From Isoetes taiwanensis (lineage: Eukaryota > Streptophyta > Lycopodiopsida > Isoetales > Isoetaceae): 64,000 nucleotides of DNA. A program made the position numbers and the translations under genes. The stretch covers positions 10,365,141 through 10,429,140 of the forward strand of contig JAJEKV010000023.1 of assembly GCA_021234155.1 (NCBI GenBank), read 5' to 3'. A model generated the notes under the pieces. The model saw nothing but the letters and a program-made list of their open reading frames with translations, had not been told where the DNA came from and did not search any database. Shown piece by piece: positions 35,175 through 50,414 of this stretch (the first letter of the stretch is position 1; every line of letters starts with the position of its first letter).

Positions 35175-35325
35175 TTTTTTGGGTTGCCCCTAGGGGGGCA
35201 AACCCTTGTTTATGTGGGTTTATGGCATATCCTAGGTATATTCTAGAATATACCTAGGATATGCTGATGACTGCTCAAAGCCTACTATTCGCTGTAAACT
35301 CTCGGTCACCTGCGTTCTGGATCCA
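35175..35325 (+). repeat. Palindrome-bearing repeat, left copy
   Basis: It begins TTTTTTGGGTTGCCCC and contains a perfect 40-base palindrome at 35225-35264, centred on TCTAGA. A related copy lies at 37786-37960 on the other side of the glutamate dehydrogenase pseudogene. Confidence 0.75.
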
Positions 35326-35449
35326 GGATGCTCCAACCGAGTAACTGGCAGGGCAGACCGAAGATTTTCCTTTCAGAATTTATGTCCGCAGTTGTTTTGT
35401 TTTGGAGGCATGGCATCTCGCACACATATCATGAGAAGCTCTGCTGTAG

Positions 35450-37339
<1,890 letters not shown>

Positions 37340-37785
37340 ACCTTTCGATGAATGGATCAGATGTATCATAATATCACGTCTTATGGGACTTTCTTTGTTT
37401 CTCTAAGGAAGATTTCCGAGTTATTATTGTCTAGCTTTACACCCCAAACTATAGCACTATGATTCCATTAATTGGATCTTTCTGCACTTTAATTATTCAC
37501 TTCTCTTTGGGTTCCCTCCTATTATTGTTTTATTGTTCCATGTAGGCATAGATTACATTGATATATTGGAACATTCTAGCATGGTCATCGATCGTGTTAG
37601 ATGTTTTATATTTTCTTCATGGTTGAGAAAAGATGAAAAGTCGCTAGTTTGGTGGCACCGATGTAAGAGGTTGTCATGGTCGTGACATGGAGTGAGTTCA
37701 TTTTTTAATGAACCTAGTTTTTGGCATCCATCTTTGAACCAACCTTAAATTGCAAAACATCTGCTAAGTCCACAAAAAAACCATG
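37340..37785. other. No gene identified
   Basis: This is 3' flanking sequence of the GDH pseudogene, AT-rich, without coding features. Confidence 0.4.
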
Positions 37786-37960
37786 TTTTTTTTGGGTTGC
37801 CCCCAAGGGGCAAACCCTTGTTGATGTGGGTTTTTAGCATATTCTAAGCATATGCTGGAATATGCCCAGAATATGCTGGAAACTGCTCCAAACTGGCTGT
37901 TGCCTGTAAACTGGCGGTAGCCTATGTTGGTGGTCTAGCCTAGTCGCCTGTGTTCAAACC
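37786..37960 (+). repeat. Palindrome-bearing repeat, right copy
   Basis: It shares TTTTTTGGGTTGCCCC, GGGGCAAACCCTTGTT-ATGTGGGTTT and CTGTAAACT blocks with 35175-35325. Here the palindrome has decayed, and only its outer arms AGCATATTCT and AGAATATGCT remain perfect. Confidence 0.7.
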
Positions 37961-40490
37961 GGCAAATAGGCATCCATTCTATAGGAGATCCGGCAGTTCA
38001 CAGTGGCGCAATACATCTGGACATGTAGAAACTATGGGCTGGTCTGCGGGTTGTTAATTATTTCCATGCTGCATTGCAGAAACTATCTTGCTTCAGTGCT
38101 AATGCAGGAAGTTTTTCTTACATGGGACCATGATGACTTGGCTCAAAGGGCTAAGGTAAGATCGTTTCTTCTTTTTCTCAAGGAAATACAAAGAATAAAA
38201 TGCTATAAATTTTATTGTGTGTGTATTCATGTTTATAAAGGAAATTTGGAATGGTCTTCGGATTTGTTATTTCCTACCCAAAAATTGGGACATACGAGAG
38301 GCATGCGGGATGTATTCTAATGCATCAGGGCAAATGCATGCTTAATCACGACGAAGTTATCAGTACTTTCTCTTCTCTTTTGTTCTTTAGTTGTATGAAT
38401 TAACCTCACAAGTTGTGAAATCTAAGAACTTCTAGGCTATGAAAACGAATTCCTATGTTTGTAGCATTCAGAAGGTTCGATATTAAACAAAGAAGATCCA
38501 TTATGAAACAACAAAATGAAGGCTCGATATTAAACAAAGAAGATCCATTATGAAACAACAAAACAAAATGCATGCAAACACCCCCTCGAAACACAGAAGG
38601 ACAACCCTTCGTGCCCAGCACCTTGTTTAGTCCTTTATGCAATTTCAAAGAGAAGGATTGCAAAGTTTGGCCAATTTTACCAATTTCCTAGTCCTCTTTA
38701 GCTCCCTTCCAAAGTTGATCCACATTTGGTAAATAAAGGCCTAGAATTTTTAATCTCGTATCTAGCTCATGCATGGGATACCATAAAGAAGAAGGTATGT
38801 AAAGTGAGGGAAGCGCGCCTACAAACAAAATGGGTAGTCTAACCTTCTAAGCTATGTCTAGATTATAATTGTAGTTATTTTATTTTGTTTAATTATTAGT
38901 AGGCTCCTCCCCCCCACCCCGCAAAAAGCAGAAAAAACAACAAATGTAGCTTGTCCACCTGCCATCTCATGTCATCTACATTTACTCCCTGCCATTGGAT
39001 CGCCTTCATCTTTGATCAACGACTAGGAAAATTAGTTAACCTTCCAAAATTTTCACAGGCAACTGTTAACATGAATCGGGGTCTAGAAATCTAAAGGTAT
39101 TAGGATGGGCCTGGCCCTTTCCAAACCTTTGAGAAATTGAAGACTTCGACATTCTTAGCCAGAACGCGAGCAAGTCCCGGGGGTTTCACCTACTATAAAG
39201 GGGATACGCCACTTGTGTTAATGGGATGAGCAAAAAGCCCTCCGTATACGCCTTGTCCAACCTTCTAAACACCCCTTCCCGTATACATATTACATTGGGT
39301 TCCCCCTAGAAAACCCCCTAACCAAGCCCCTATCCGTATGTATACATACGGTCTAGGGTAAAAAAAACCCACGCCATTCACTCACATGTTATATACGCCT
39401 TAAATATGTGACATCCCCAGGGAGCAAGTTGATCGCTGAAAAACTTTGAGCAATTCAACCTATAATATTGTTGGTTGTGAGACCAAGACTTCTATGGATG
39501 TTAATTTGGCACCAAAAGGAGCTGAAATGATGCAAAGCAAACGTTAACTAGTTCAGAGTAGATAACCATGGCTGAGACATTTTGGTACACATTGCCTTCA
39601 CTCGTACATGTACCGCTTGCCAAGGTCCATGCCAGAAGCTAAGTAGCCATGTAGTGTTTATTCTCATGTTTGCTTTAGTTAAAAAATCTTTTACTTAGGA
39701 AAAAGTTCAAACCACAATGTTGAACCCTATATAAAGTACTTAACAATGCAGTGTAGATGTTACTTTCTAATCAAGCTTATACTTTGCAATGTGAACAGTA
39801 GGAAATGATTTCCATGTATTGTTCTTTTGACAGCTCTATATACACCAAAGTTTCTTTCATACAGGAGAGTAAATACTAGTGCACACATACTTGCAGGTGA
39901 GTTTAATCACATGGAATGGTTCCAAACGGGAGGATACCTATATATCTGGCATTCTGCATTCTATAAAGAAACCTGCACTCCCTTTTGAACCCCAAGCTTT
40001 CTTATAAACTACAGTCAAAGCTGCCAAAGCAATCTTCGAATCATTGAAGGTGGCTCTTCTTGCATTGAGCTGATCATTTTTTTGCCATTTTTAACCTCGC
40101 ACAGATTACTGCAGCAGGCAATTATATGTCAAAATGTTGGATTTGTTTCCAAAGAGTTTCCACTTCATGCATGTGCATGACTTGTAACAGTGAGACAATG
40201 TTAGTCGATAGTCCAGACAGACTAGCCTGTGATAGTATTGATATGGTGCAAGCACTTGAATGAGTTGAAAAATATGGCAAATATTATGTAAATATTATAA
40301 CTGATGGTTCTTCAAGAGAAAAAGGGACATAGAATTGCTTACTGCATGGGAGACTTATACGATCTCGATTTCAATTTCACCATCTCGCACATGTGGAATC
40401 CCTTAGATAGTAGTCCTCTAGTATCTTCAGTCCATCCGTTGACAGTGTCGATGGAAATTGGCAGGTGTGCATATGATATCCGATTGGTAT
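37961..40490. other. No confident gene
   Basis: A short coding-like piece (about 38087-38155, LMQEVFLTWDHDDLAQRAK, ending at a GT) is not recognised. A 47-bp tandem repeat starts at 38478 and 38525. A perfect 18-base palindrome (CCGTATGTATACATACGG) lies at 39334-39351. Otherwise featureless. Confidence 0.35.
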
Positions 40491-40499
40491 AATAACCAA

Positions 40500-41236
40500 A
40501 TGCAGTTGCTGACCTGGGAAGAGTTTAGAGCTAAGTTTCTTTTTTTAAAGTGGGGTCGCGCTTGGTCATCCCTAGGGATTGGCAGAAAGCTCCATCCCAA
40601 AGAATATGTTTTGTGATGGCAAATCATTCATCGTTGTGTGCACGTTAATGTTGTAGTGCACATATTTCGACCAGATGCGTTTGCACTTTGCCCCCTATGT
40701 GCAGCGAGGGACGAGACAATTGAGCATTGCTTCTTTCCGTGTCAACATGTCAGGCATGCTTGGTTGTGGCTTCAAAGCCTTTTTCACTGCAGTTTGAATA
40801 GTCAGCATGTGTTATTAGCAGTCTACTCGACTGGATGAGAAAATTTGGCTTAAAGGGCTTTTCATCTGGCTTCTATATAGATCATTTAATTCACTTGGAA
40901 GAGAAGGAATCTTCTCATATTCAAAGGTCATGTTTGTTCTGATGCACAGGTTCTTATTAAGGCCCAATAATGAATTGTCAAAGCATTCAAGTGCTCATTA
41001 ATAGCTAATGAAGTGAAGAGTCATATTTGGGAGCATTATCTTCACATTCACAGTCATGAGCTTTTGCTTCCTCTTTACACTAATTTAGATGTTGCATTCG
41101 GGTGGGCTGGATTTCCTCTAGTGGACACTCTCCACTGACTTTTTAGTTTCCATTGTAGTTTGTAACTTTTTCTGAATAATAAAGGCTCATGTCCTTCAAA
41201 AAATAAAAATAAAAATAAAAATAAAAATAAAAATAG
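40500..41236 (+). mobile_element. 5'-truncated LINE 3' end with A-rich tail
   Basis: The coding remnant includes an LTWEEFRAKFLFLKWG-like block, then the zf-RVT motif CPLCAARDETIEHCFFPC (about 40693-40750) and HVRHAWLWLQSLF. A WKRRNLLIFKG segment follows, interrupted by several stops. It ends with AATAAAGG (41179) and a tail of five to six AAAAAT units (41199-41236). It is related to the LINE at 26904-27436 but inserted in the opposite orientation. The 5' end was not fixed. Confidence 0.7.
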
Positions 41237-44200
41237 GGTAAAACCATTGTCAAAATATAAGGGTTATTGATTTTATATATACAAGAAATTTATCGCGGCG
41301 GCCAAGGCTGCCGCGAACATTTCTCTTTCCTAAATTCTTTGCTAAAAGTGGTTTTTGTGTTAGGTGACAATCTTGATCTTGGTTCTAAGATGCAAGCAAA
41401 CTATTTATACGTCAATAGAATCATATTACTTCATGAATACACGCCCTACCACCACTCTCATTAAAAAACCTTCATCTAGAAGAACAAATTAAGAAGATTC
41501 GACTTGCAGTCTCTAGTATTCTTACAAAGACTATGGTTAAAAGGAACTAAACAATTGACTATTTTGCGTCTCCTGCATCTCATCTATAAGAATCCCAACG
41601 TGCCATCAATGGCTAAAATGCATTTCAAAAATGCTACATGAAGGTATATACAGACTCCCAACATGCCATCAATGGCTAAAATGCATTAGAAAAATGCACA
41701 ACTTAATATTAATCTAGAATCATGTTGCATATGAAGATCCAATGCATATTGATATGCTTTGAGCAAAAACTTTAAGGTCAAAATTCAGGTCTATTCTTTA
41801 GGTCAAAATTCAGTTCTATTTTTTTTAATTTGAAATTCAATAAATTCAAATAGCCTTGGAATTCCCAACGTTAATGTCCAATGTGCGTCTATTCAAAATT
41901 TGTCAGAACTTTAACTTGATATTAATGTGTCTGCACCATGGGCATGGTATTAACTTGATATTAACGTGTCCATCACAATATTCATATTGTAATTGATTTT
42001 AAGATAAACAAAAGGTCAGAACAGTTGCAGAAATTGTCAAATCAAATATCAATGCATGCATGTTAAAAAACTTGATGTCATGCATTGAACAATGCACTTC
42101 AATAATGAATGAGCATGAATAGAAGCAATTTCAAATTCTAATATTTAGTTGGAAAAACATTCAAATTTATACCTGGATGTGTAGGAATACAATCATTACC
42201 AATAACTATAAAAAATAAGAGACATATCCACCAAGAATTTTTATGAAAAGAGAAATGGTAACCTCATTGATGTTTGTAAAAATGAACAGCTTTTGCAAAG
42301 CATTTGGATTTGACAATAATAAAAAAGATGACTTTGGGCTCTAATCTTGGCTACTCAATGCAATGGACTTTAACAACACTTATTTTCCTCCATAAAAAGA
42401 GCACATCAATATGAAGTAAAAGGAAATGCAAGTGACAAATATTTAGCTATGTAACATTTACATGATGAAATATCTTCAATCATTGTGTTGATATAAGAGA
42501 CAGCAGGCTCACCCTTTTGAAGCTTTTATGTACAGCTCGCATCCACAGGTAGACAATAAATGGGCAATTTAGTATAATTACCAGCTACTAAAACTAGTGG
42601 GCTAAAAATATATATTATGATAATTTATGAACATTGACCCTACATATAAGAATGATCAAGAACATAGTCATTTACTTTGTTCTGAAGCCAATGACATTAC
42701 TATAAATAGCATAGACCTCTAGGCATGCCATATCATGTATTATAAATAGCATAGACCTCTAAGCATGCCAGATCAAGACAAAGTGGAGCTACATCGCAAG
42801 TTTATCGAATGTTTGATTGTTTCAGCATGAACTGCATATTCAAATGCCATGATAGAACGAATGGCTAGAACACTGCAAAAGAAAATGAGAGGCTTACTCA
42901 TATTTTTCGAATAAGAAAGCCAAAAAGCTACTAAGTGCAGAATATCTACTAACCATGTAGCTATTAACTAGGAATGGAATGGAATGTAATGCAAAATGAA
43001 TCACTAGGTAATTTGTACAATATAAGACGTGGCCCAGAAATTGAATGTAGAATTGCACATTACAAAATAAAGAAAACATGGCAGAACTCAAATGGAGAAA
43101 AGAAAATCCTATCTTCATATTTTACAGCTGCCCCGCATGAAAACCATACGGATTGGCCTCATAAACTCTGCAAACCATTGAATATTACATTCAGTCATGA
43201 GGACCATTTTCTCATACAACGGACCTCAATGATGCATCAATGTGGTCACTTGAAGAAGGAATGCCATAACCAATTCGCAGAGCCCGTTGAAGAGAAATGA
43301 CTCATTTTTGCAAAGTAATCAAGCCTAATGATATCAATATCATTCATGCTTTGGGTCCATACCATAAAACCTCAAAGCCAGACATCTGCGACATAGATAC
43401 CAAGAAAATGTGACCCTTGATACAACCAACTAAAAAAAAGTTCAAAGAAAAGCCTCACTTTTGAAACATCGCCTCTGGCTATGCATCGCAGACTATGGCT
43501 ATGCTGGTAAGTTTTTACTCACGTCAAGTTTGCCGCTGTTGCTCATGATTCTGCCATCTGCTACTGCTCAGCGATTCTGCCATCTCAAATCGGACGACAG
43601 TTGGAAACCATCTGCCGCTGCTAAGAGACTCCGCGATAACCCACATCTGCCCTGAATTTTGCCCTCAAACTTTTGTGCACACCTGTTGGCTCACGAAATA
43701 AACAAACAGAAAATTCGGTGCAAACAAAAAATGAAACTGCATTATATATTGGTAAATTGGCAATCTGTGACTCATGTAATGAAACCTTCTATTTTGTATA
43801 CATGTGACATGGTCCAGAGCAAAAACATACAGGGAATTTCCAGCGTAATTATGTTGAAATATATGCTATTGCATGAAAAGAACATAATATAAAAAAGAAT
43901 CAGACACCAACTCACAAGATCAAATATCATAAAAACAAATCCAGCATGTTATCCTTAATTATAAGACCCTAGACTGTTCAGTGATATATATCTATGAAAG
44001 TAGCAAAGTGGATAAAAGAAAGACGTTAAAAATATGCAAGTTACCGTGTACCTGCCTGCCTCTTCTGATAAGCATCATTATCTACATGTTCTTTCTAAGA
44101 AAGCTCCATGTAGCACTCGGCTCCAGCTCGTTAGTTAAATCATTAAGCAGAAGAGGACCATCAAGTAACTGGATTAAGCTGCACTAATTCCTTGTTGTTT

Positions 44201-46650
44201 TGTAGAAAATGAATGTACTACACAGAACAATAGCATGCCATTTGCTTATTAACATGTACCCTACGTGTGATTCCTGCTACTCTGCTCGAACAAAGGTAAA
44301 GACCAGAAAGTTGCATATGGAACAAACCTACACATGGGATCTAAGATCTAACAAAAGCAAATAAAAAAAACAGGTTGAAATGAACTGCTTCTTTTGAGCA
44401 AGCCAAGTTTGCCAAATTCAAAGAACTGATGGGAGATTTATTTGTAGAGAATGCCCCCTATTCCACACAACCAAACTATGGATTCATGCTCAACTTTAGG
44501 GCTTTGAGGTTACCTGGTAACAAATCAACGCCCAGCTTCATGAAGAAACTTTCACAAGCTCAATATGCTTCAATCCCCAATCAGGAAAGCTTCTAACTCT
44601 AAGAAACATCCAGCAAGTATTGTAGGTACCTGTGTGGGTTGCATTAGCAGTCAAGAACTGCCAAACCATAGTTTTATGCAGAACCCTCTCGTCCTTCAAT
44701 ACAGCAAAGTAGATCTGGCAGATTTAAACCCCCAAAAATCGGCATGGCCCAGCTCTTAAGCTCTTGGTTTTTGAGATGCACATTCTGTTAGCAACCCATC
44801 GAACAAACACAGAAAATTCGAGAAGCAGACTAAATCAAATACCTAGAAAAATCAACACCCAATCTCCCATTTGTGAAATGACCAGTAGGGCCTTTGATAT
44901 CAAAGTCTCTACCGTAAGGAGAAATGTAGCCTAGGCAAGGGTCCAAAGGACATTATTATTGACACTATCCATGGTAGAATCGCCAAGGATGAAGAGGGTT
45001 TTGTGCAGGGATGAAGAGGGCAGGAATCAAAGACTGGGTTTGTGCAAAATGCATTGCAGCGACTTTCCATCAGATGCGATAATGTAAGTGACCTTCACTC
45101 AGGCGCCATGCAAAGTAGGAAGCAATGAATCTACCGGCTCCGGTGATGGAAATCCAAAAGTTGGACTGGCTTCTTAGCTCCAGGATTGCTTGCATAGCAA
45201 GAATGGTCGATTGCTTGCAGAGCAAGAAAGCAGAGGATCCACCAGACGTCATATATATTATTATTATTTTAGATTTTCTTCTTTTCTAAGCTTGCTTTTA
45301 GAATAAAGACTTATGTGTCTCCCCCATGTTTTTTCTTGGGGAAAAAACATTCCCTCAAACAGAAATAGGAACTACCTTATATATGTTAAGAAGAGGGTAC
45401 TTTAAGTTAAAATAGGAACATTTATTCTATAAAAGATCTTGAATACTAAAGTAAAGGATCGGCCAGGTCGTGGATGCAGTAAGAGAAAATAAGAGGATGC
45501 ACTTAATTATATCTAAGGTTAGCAAGGAAATAAAAAGAGAGAGACATTAACTATTCCTGGACCAGTGACAACATAAAAGGAGATTTCGATAGCGGATAAT
45601 TTAAAGGTAATGAATCTGCGAGAAAAATATATTGGTCTATTTGCAATTTAGTGACCAAAGTTGCTATTAGTTCTACCATGTCAAAAGTATTCCCAACGAT
45701 TTTTGTTCTCTGCTGTAGTGACCAATCAAAATGACTTATGCTACAACGAGTCCTTTTGCAGACTTGGCTACATCAGAATGTACAAATTCTTAAAGGAGTT
45801 CAAGATACTGATTACTTGCCCTTATCATATTTTGTTCCAGATTACTATTAGAAATCCCTTTCTAAGCCAGATATTGTTTCCTTGATCAGAGGCTACGTTG
45901 ATTAATTCCTAGATCAGTTCAATAAAACAATATCCGAAATCAATGTTGTAGTGTGATTCCAATGAAAAAAAAGAAGAAGTAAATTTCTAGGATGAGCAAC
46001 GAGCAAGAGCTATCGCTAAAGAGAAGAAGTAGTTAAAAATTGCAACTTTAGGATAACAACTGTGTTTACTTTTCCTTTCCATGTGATTATTTACAAACTT
46101 TGTAAGTGGATTCTCCTTTCTATTTTGCAATGTGGACCCATGGTAGATTGATAAATACAATTGCAATGGAATAGGCCTGAACATGGTGCACTATATGTGA
46201 ATTCCTCTTCGTAGATTAGCAATTGTGATGCAGTGCAATAGGCTTGAACAAGAGTGCATGATGTATACTTTTGAAGAGTGGTAATTTTCATTGCAACGCA
46301 ATAGGCCTGACAAAAGTTGCATCTGTATTGCGGAGATACAACTATATCGCAGAGGTAATCGATTAATACTGTGGAGGTACAAGGGATACATAATATTATG
46401 AGAGTACTAGAATATCCATAATTATATTTCTGGTTTTTTGCAGGAGCTGTCAATGATTCTCTCAATATATGACGACGATTTGTCTATTATTTTGTATGTA
46501 CAAAGGTACATGTACAAAGGTACCATTTCAAAGGTATTTAATACCGCTGGATTCTTGTACAAAGGTACCATTTCAGATGATTCTCATCCATAGGTGAGAC
46601 CAATTGAAGATGCAATCTTTTACATTTTGGTAGCATAGATATATTAACGG
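41237..46650. other. Gene-poor interval with small tandem repeats
   Basis: No recognisable gene in over 5 kb. Tandem duplications: a 63-bp unit at 41594 and 41657 (AACATGCCATCAATGGCTAA) and a 30-bp unit at 42711-42770 (TATAAATAGCATAGACCTCT). A loosely repeated block of about 80 bp with GCAATAGGCCTGA occurs three times at 46160-46320. Short ORFs (for example 42974-43300 and 43461-43655) have no recognised domains. Confidence 0.4.
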
Positions 46651-46801
46651 GAGACTTAAATGCATCAAGTCTTCCAGTTAACATTTGGGCCAAGATGAAT
46701 TGCTGCCGAGAACAGCTTTCTTTGTGAGACTTAAATGCATCAAGTCTTCTGGTTAACATTTGGGCCAAGATGAATTACTGCTGAGATCAGCTTTCTTTGT
46801 G
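46651..46801 (+). repeat. 75-bp tandem repeat, two copies
   Basis: The unit starts GAGACTTAAATGCATCAAGT at 46651 and 46726 and ends GCTTTCTTTGTGA, with a few mismatches. Confidence 0.85.
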
Positions 46802-47666
46802 AAACAATATGTTAAACCATTTGACGTCTGGAAATAGGATAGGATGAAGCAACATCAAAATTTATAGTTATAACACAACAAATAATGAAAATTGCCATGT
46901 CAAACGCTTCGTAACTATGTGCAGAGAGATTGTTAGAGGAAAACATATTGGGCACATATTCTACATTCCTTTGTGCTTAAGGATGTGGATGTTGATTTGA
47001 GCAATTTATAGGTTCTGCGATGTCCAACTTTTCATCAACAAGTTCCACAAAGAACGATTGGTCAAGTTTCAAGGCCATGGTTGGTTGTATTTGCTAAATC
47101 CAATATTTAGTCACAAGCAACTCTAGCACGTTGGAATAACGTATATGCAGAGGATGGATGGATGGTACTTTTTCACGTTATGGCATCATCCTTTAAACAT
47201 GACCCACAAGCATTTAACTAGACATAATAAGATTGGGCATAACACATATAACACATATAAGACATTTAAAATTGAACAACTATAGACATGCTGGTGTTAA
47301 TGTAACTTGCCCATTGGACATAAAAAAATAATAAAATCATCATTCATGATGGAATCACAAAAGGTACCAACTCTAATAAGATGAGTGTTAATTTGGAAGC
47401 CAATTTAAACATACGTCCCCACATCTGCGCAGCAACACGAGGCACACATTTACTATGCGCAACGCGAGGCACACATTTACTAGTGAATATAATTAAATTT
47501 CTATTTTTTTAATCATCACAAAGACCAACTCCGTTGAAGTATGTTACAAATGCAAAGAGTCAAGGGAATGCAAAATCTCAGCATACAAAACTTCACAACT
47601 GAGAGTTCAATAGGTGAAGGAAGTAAAATATGTATATATTTATCATAAGCATATTGACAAATAAAC
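46802..47666. other. No gene identified
   Basis: AT-rich sequence forming the 3' flank of the gene at 47667. A short duplicated CGCGAGGCACACATTTACTA block occurs near 47435 and 47460. Confidence 0.4.
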
Positions 47667-48101
47667 CTAGAGAAGGGCAATCCAATCGCCTTGAGGAACA
47701 GGGCGAGCTGAGGCATCCAAGAGAGGGCAATGGTAAACATAAGAGAGTACAGGAGTTCCAGTTTCGGCCATAACTTGGACGAGAGCCTTGTCAAACATGT
47801 GAGGCAGATCATAATGCTTAAGTTCATGCTCGAGCAAAAGGTTAGAAAAACAGACGGGGTCATCGAGGGATATGAGGTAACCTTTGACTGCATGGCCGGG
47901 CTCTTTAAGCCGAACTGCTGCCCGCCGAACAGGGCCCCGTTCAATGCAGTATAGGCGGCTGCCCATTAGCCATGCTCTCCTGCAATTAGGGGCAAACGCT
48001 GGCCTCAAAGGCATTGCATCTGGCCTGTTATCGCCATACACAAACAGATGCCTCGCCTCCTCTCTTGCATTCATAGCTTTATTTCCGGCCATCCCCCCCA
48101 T
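47667..48101 (-). CDS. AIG2/gamma-glutamylcyclotransferase-like protein, single exon
   Basis: Proteins of this family cleave gamma-glutamyl amino acids to 5-oxoproline or act on related substrates; the plant AIG2 group is defence-linked. The uninterrupted 144-residue ORF starts MGGMAGNK. Residues 18-24 read HLFVYGD, the place of the N-terminal nucleotide/substrate loop (usually YGTL or YGSN). A CRRAWLMGSRLYC strand follows at 39-51, then HAVKGYLISL at about 70-79. LLLEHELKHYDLP at about 88-100 supplies the usual catalytic Glu region, and PVLSYVYHC lies near the end. Length is near that of small GGCT-fold proteins. The atypical YGD loop leaves catalysis uncertain, and I infer the fold from pattern only. 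Confidence 0.6.
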   Translation of the reverse strand: MGGMAGNKAMNAREEARHLFVYGDNRPDAMPLRPAFAPNCRRAWLMGSRLYCIERGPVRRAAVRLKEPGHAVKGYLISLDDPVCFSNLLLEHELKHYDLPHMFDKALVQVMAETGTPVLSYVYHCPLLDASARPVPQGDWIALL

Positions 48102-49803
48102 AACTAACGCCTTTTATGCCCACGTCACTGCCACATCAGCACCATAACCGCTCATGTTTAACATCAACAGATTCCAGTTGGCTGCATATTAGCAGTCCCA
48201 CGTGGGCTAATAATAGGGCTCCACATTAGCAGTCCCATCCCTCCCCCAACCAGCTGAAAATGCAGTTGTGTCAGCCATGATAGATAAGCTTGTTGATAAC
48301 TAGAGAAAATGTCGTCCACATATCTAATTTTACAACATTTTTGCTTATGTGCGTAGCCAGTGGACACCTTCCCCATCGGATTTTACAGTCATGATAAGAG
48401 GATTACATTCTTATGCAAGAAAATTCCCGACATCGATTTTGATAATGCCTTCCCCCAGTTTGGATACTTAACTTGTCTGCCAGAATTGCAAGACATCGTC
48501 TCTATAAGTCAATGTGGGATATTTTATTCTCATGGAATCTGGAGGATCTCTCTCCGATACAGTTGAACAGGCGAGTGAGGAACTGTGTAAAGTACGAGAG
48601 GCTAGACTGCAAAAAGAAAGGGCAGTGTACGAGACACAACTATCATTATTGCAACCAATGGCCTCAGAACCCCTGGTTGGGTTATTTTTAGTGCCTCCAA
48701 CATCCATGTTATTGTTATTTTTTTTCTTCTTTCCTTGAGTTGGAATTCGTCCTCTAGTTCGTTTTGGGCTTATGCCCTTTGCTTTGTGCTCATTCCAGAG
48801 CCCGCTTAGGGTCCCCATGGACGTAAAAATTTCTTATCTAACCATCTAACCAATAAAATCATTGACTATCTGAATAAAAAATGTAGGTTCGAGTGGCCTC
48901 CTAACATTTTTGCACATTACCTGTAGCACGTAGTCGGTAAGTGTTAGTTAGCCGAGGGAAATATTTGCAGTGCCACAAATGTTTCTTTTTGTCGACTCAT
49001 GTCCATACACACAAGGGGGTCGAAAAAGAGAAATGTTTGCGGTGGCCTTGGCCGCTGCAATAAATTTCTTGCAGATATTACCATTCTCAAAGATTCCCCA
49101 TTGGAGTATGAATTATATCTGGATAAATATATATGGGGAGTACCAATGAAGTACGTGAATCAAGGGGGGTGCACATTTGTAGTGCGTAAATAACATTGGC
49201 GAATACTTTTAGGGGTTTTTTATTTGCATTTGTGTATGCATATATGCGCAAAAAAATATGCAACTATTGGCTTAGTTGCATTAAAAAGTTGTCTATGGGC
49301 ATAGAATACGTACAAAAATTTACTGGTTTCTCATCTTGAATTGTAGAAATATTTTATGGGATATATATGCAGAGGGATGGATGGAATGTATAAAAACGGT
49401 TTTCTGTTATGGTGGTAATTAAGGGGTTCTTTCCTACACCCATTTGCACAGATTACATATCCAATATACATATAATTGAATCCCACCGGGTCGTGAATGT
49501 CCATTATTAATTCTTATGTATGCATTTGAAAGGAGATTTTCTTTTTTTCCAAACATGACGTAAAACTTGCTTCTTCTTACAAACGATTTATCAACCATCC
49601 AATAAATCATACAATACTTGAAATATCGCTATATCTATTTGTAGTCCATATAGGCGTGGCAATAGCATGTGCAAGATCTATAAAGTTGTCCAAGTGAAGG
49701 AAATATCAAACATTTCAAACAAAGTGTTAGCTTCCTTGCAGTATCATAGTCCGCACTTATTCTGTGATATTCCTCTAAATTCATTTAAATGTTCAAGTCA
49801 TTC
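48102..49803. other. Intergenic; one coiled-coil-like coding stretch
   Basis: At 48532-48680 (+) a stop-free segment reads SDTVEQASEELCKVREARLQ and KERAVYETQLSLLQPMAS, a heptad-like pattern ending at a possible GT donor (48682). It could be an orphan exon. No other features. Confidence 0.3.
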
Positions 49804-50154
49804 AGGGTCTGATCACATGAAACTGTTGACAGGGATCATTTCCTGTTGACAGGAACCTGTTTTTTTGTGATGGGTCACATGATGCTGTCGATAGGATATG
49901 AACCTCAGAGCCATCTTCCTTCTTTGACGCAGCAAGAGGTTTCAAAATCTGCAGTGCTAATGAAAAATACAAGCCACGTATTGAAATCGAACGGATTCCT
50001 GTTGATAGGAATCCATTCAACCAAGGGTAAGAGCCCAGAGAAGCAATCCCTGTCAATAGGGCTTCGTTCCTATCATTTGGGTGCATGTGACCCTTCCGGC
50101 TTAGACAATTGACAACGGTTCTTCCCCGTCAATAGCTTCACGTGACCAGACCCT
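49804..50154. mobile_element. 351-bp non-autonomous TIR element (MITE)
   Basis: The left end AGGGTCTGATCACATGAAAC (49804) pairs with the reverse complement of the right end, AGGGTCTGGTCACGTGAAGC (ends 50154). The arms are about 31 bases with transition-type mismatches. Internally a TGTTGACAGGA-like motif recurs about five times in both orientations. No coding capacity. A convincing target duplication was not found. The right arm contains the G-box CACGTG at 50139-50144. Confidence 0.7.
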
Positions 50155-50177
50155 TAATGGTGAGACATATATGTTTA

Positions 50178-50319
50178 GGGCCGGTTCACATGCAACCATC
50201 GCCGGAGAGGGGACCTGTTTTGCCCAGTGCAAATTGGCGATGGTGGGCAATGGTGGACGTAAAATGGTGAGCCCTTTTACGTGATGGTGAGGGTCACGAA
50301 GGTGCATGTGAACCCAGCC
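50178..50319. mobile_element. 142-bp Tourist/PIF-Harbinger-like MITE
   Basis: The left end GGGCCGGTTCACATGCA and the reverse complement of the right end GGCTGGGTTCACATGCA match with one small offset. TTA flanks both sides (50175-50177 and 50320-50322), the target preference of PIF/Harbinger elements. Internally GGCGATGG-type motifs recur. It sits about 190 bases upstream of the LEA gene start. Confidence 0.75.
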
Positions 50320-50414
50320 TTATCCGAGCAAAAATCCTCTCCATATTTTCAAGACGCCCGGAAAAAAAAAAACCTAACCATTTGTGTAGGAACTCTTAGT
50401 TTTCGTTGTCCGGC

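Noticed and set aside
38003-38320. 105-residue ORF as a further GDH exon or gene
   Set aside because: It does not match any GDH segment, and only a short stretch appears protein-like.
47516-47944. 142-residue minus-strand ORF overlapping the GGCT-like gene
   Set aside because: Another frame of the same strand; the 47667-48101 frame has the recognisable family pattern.
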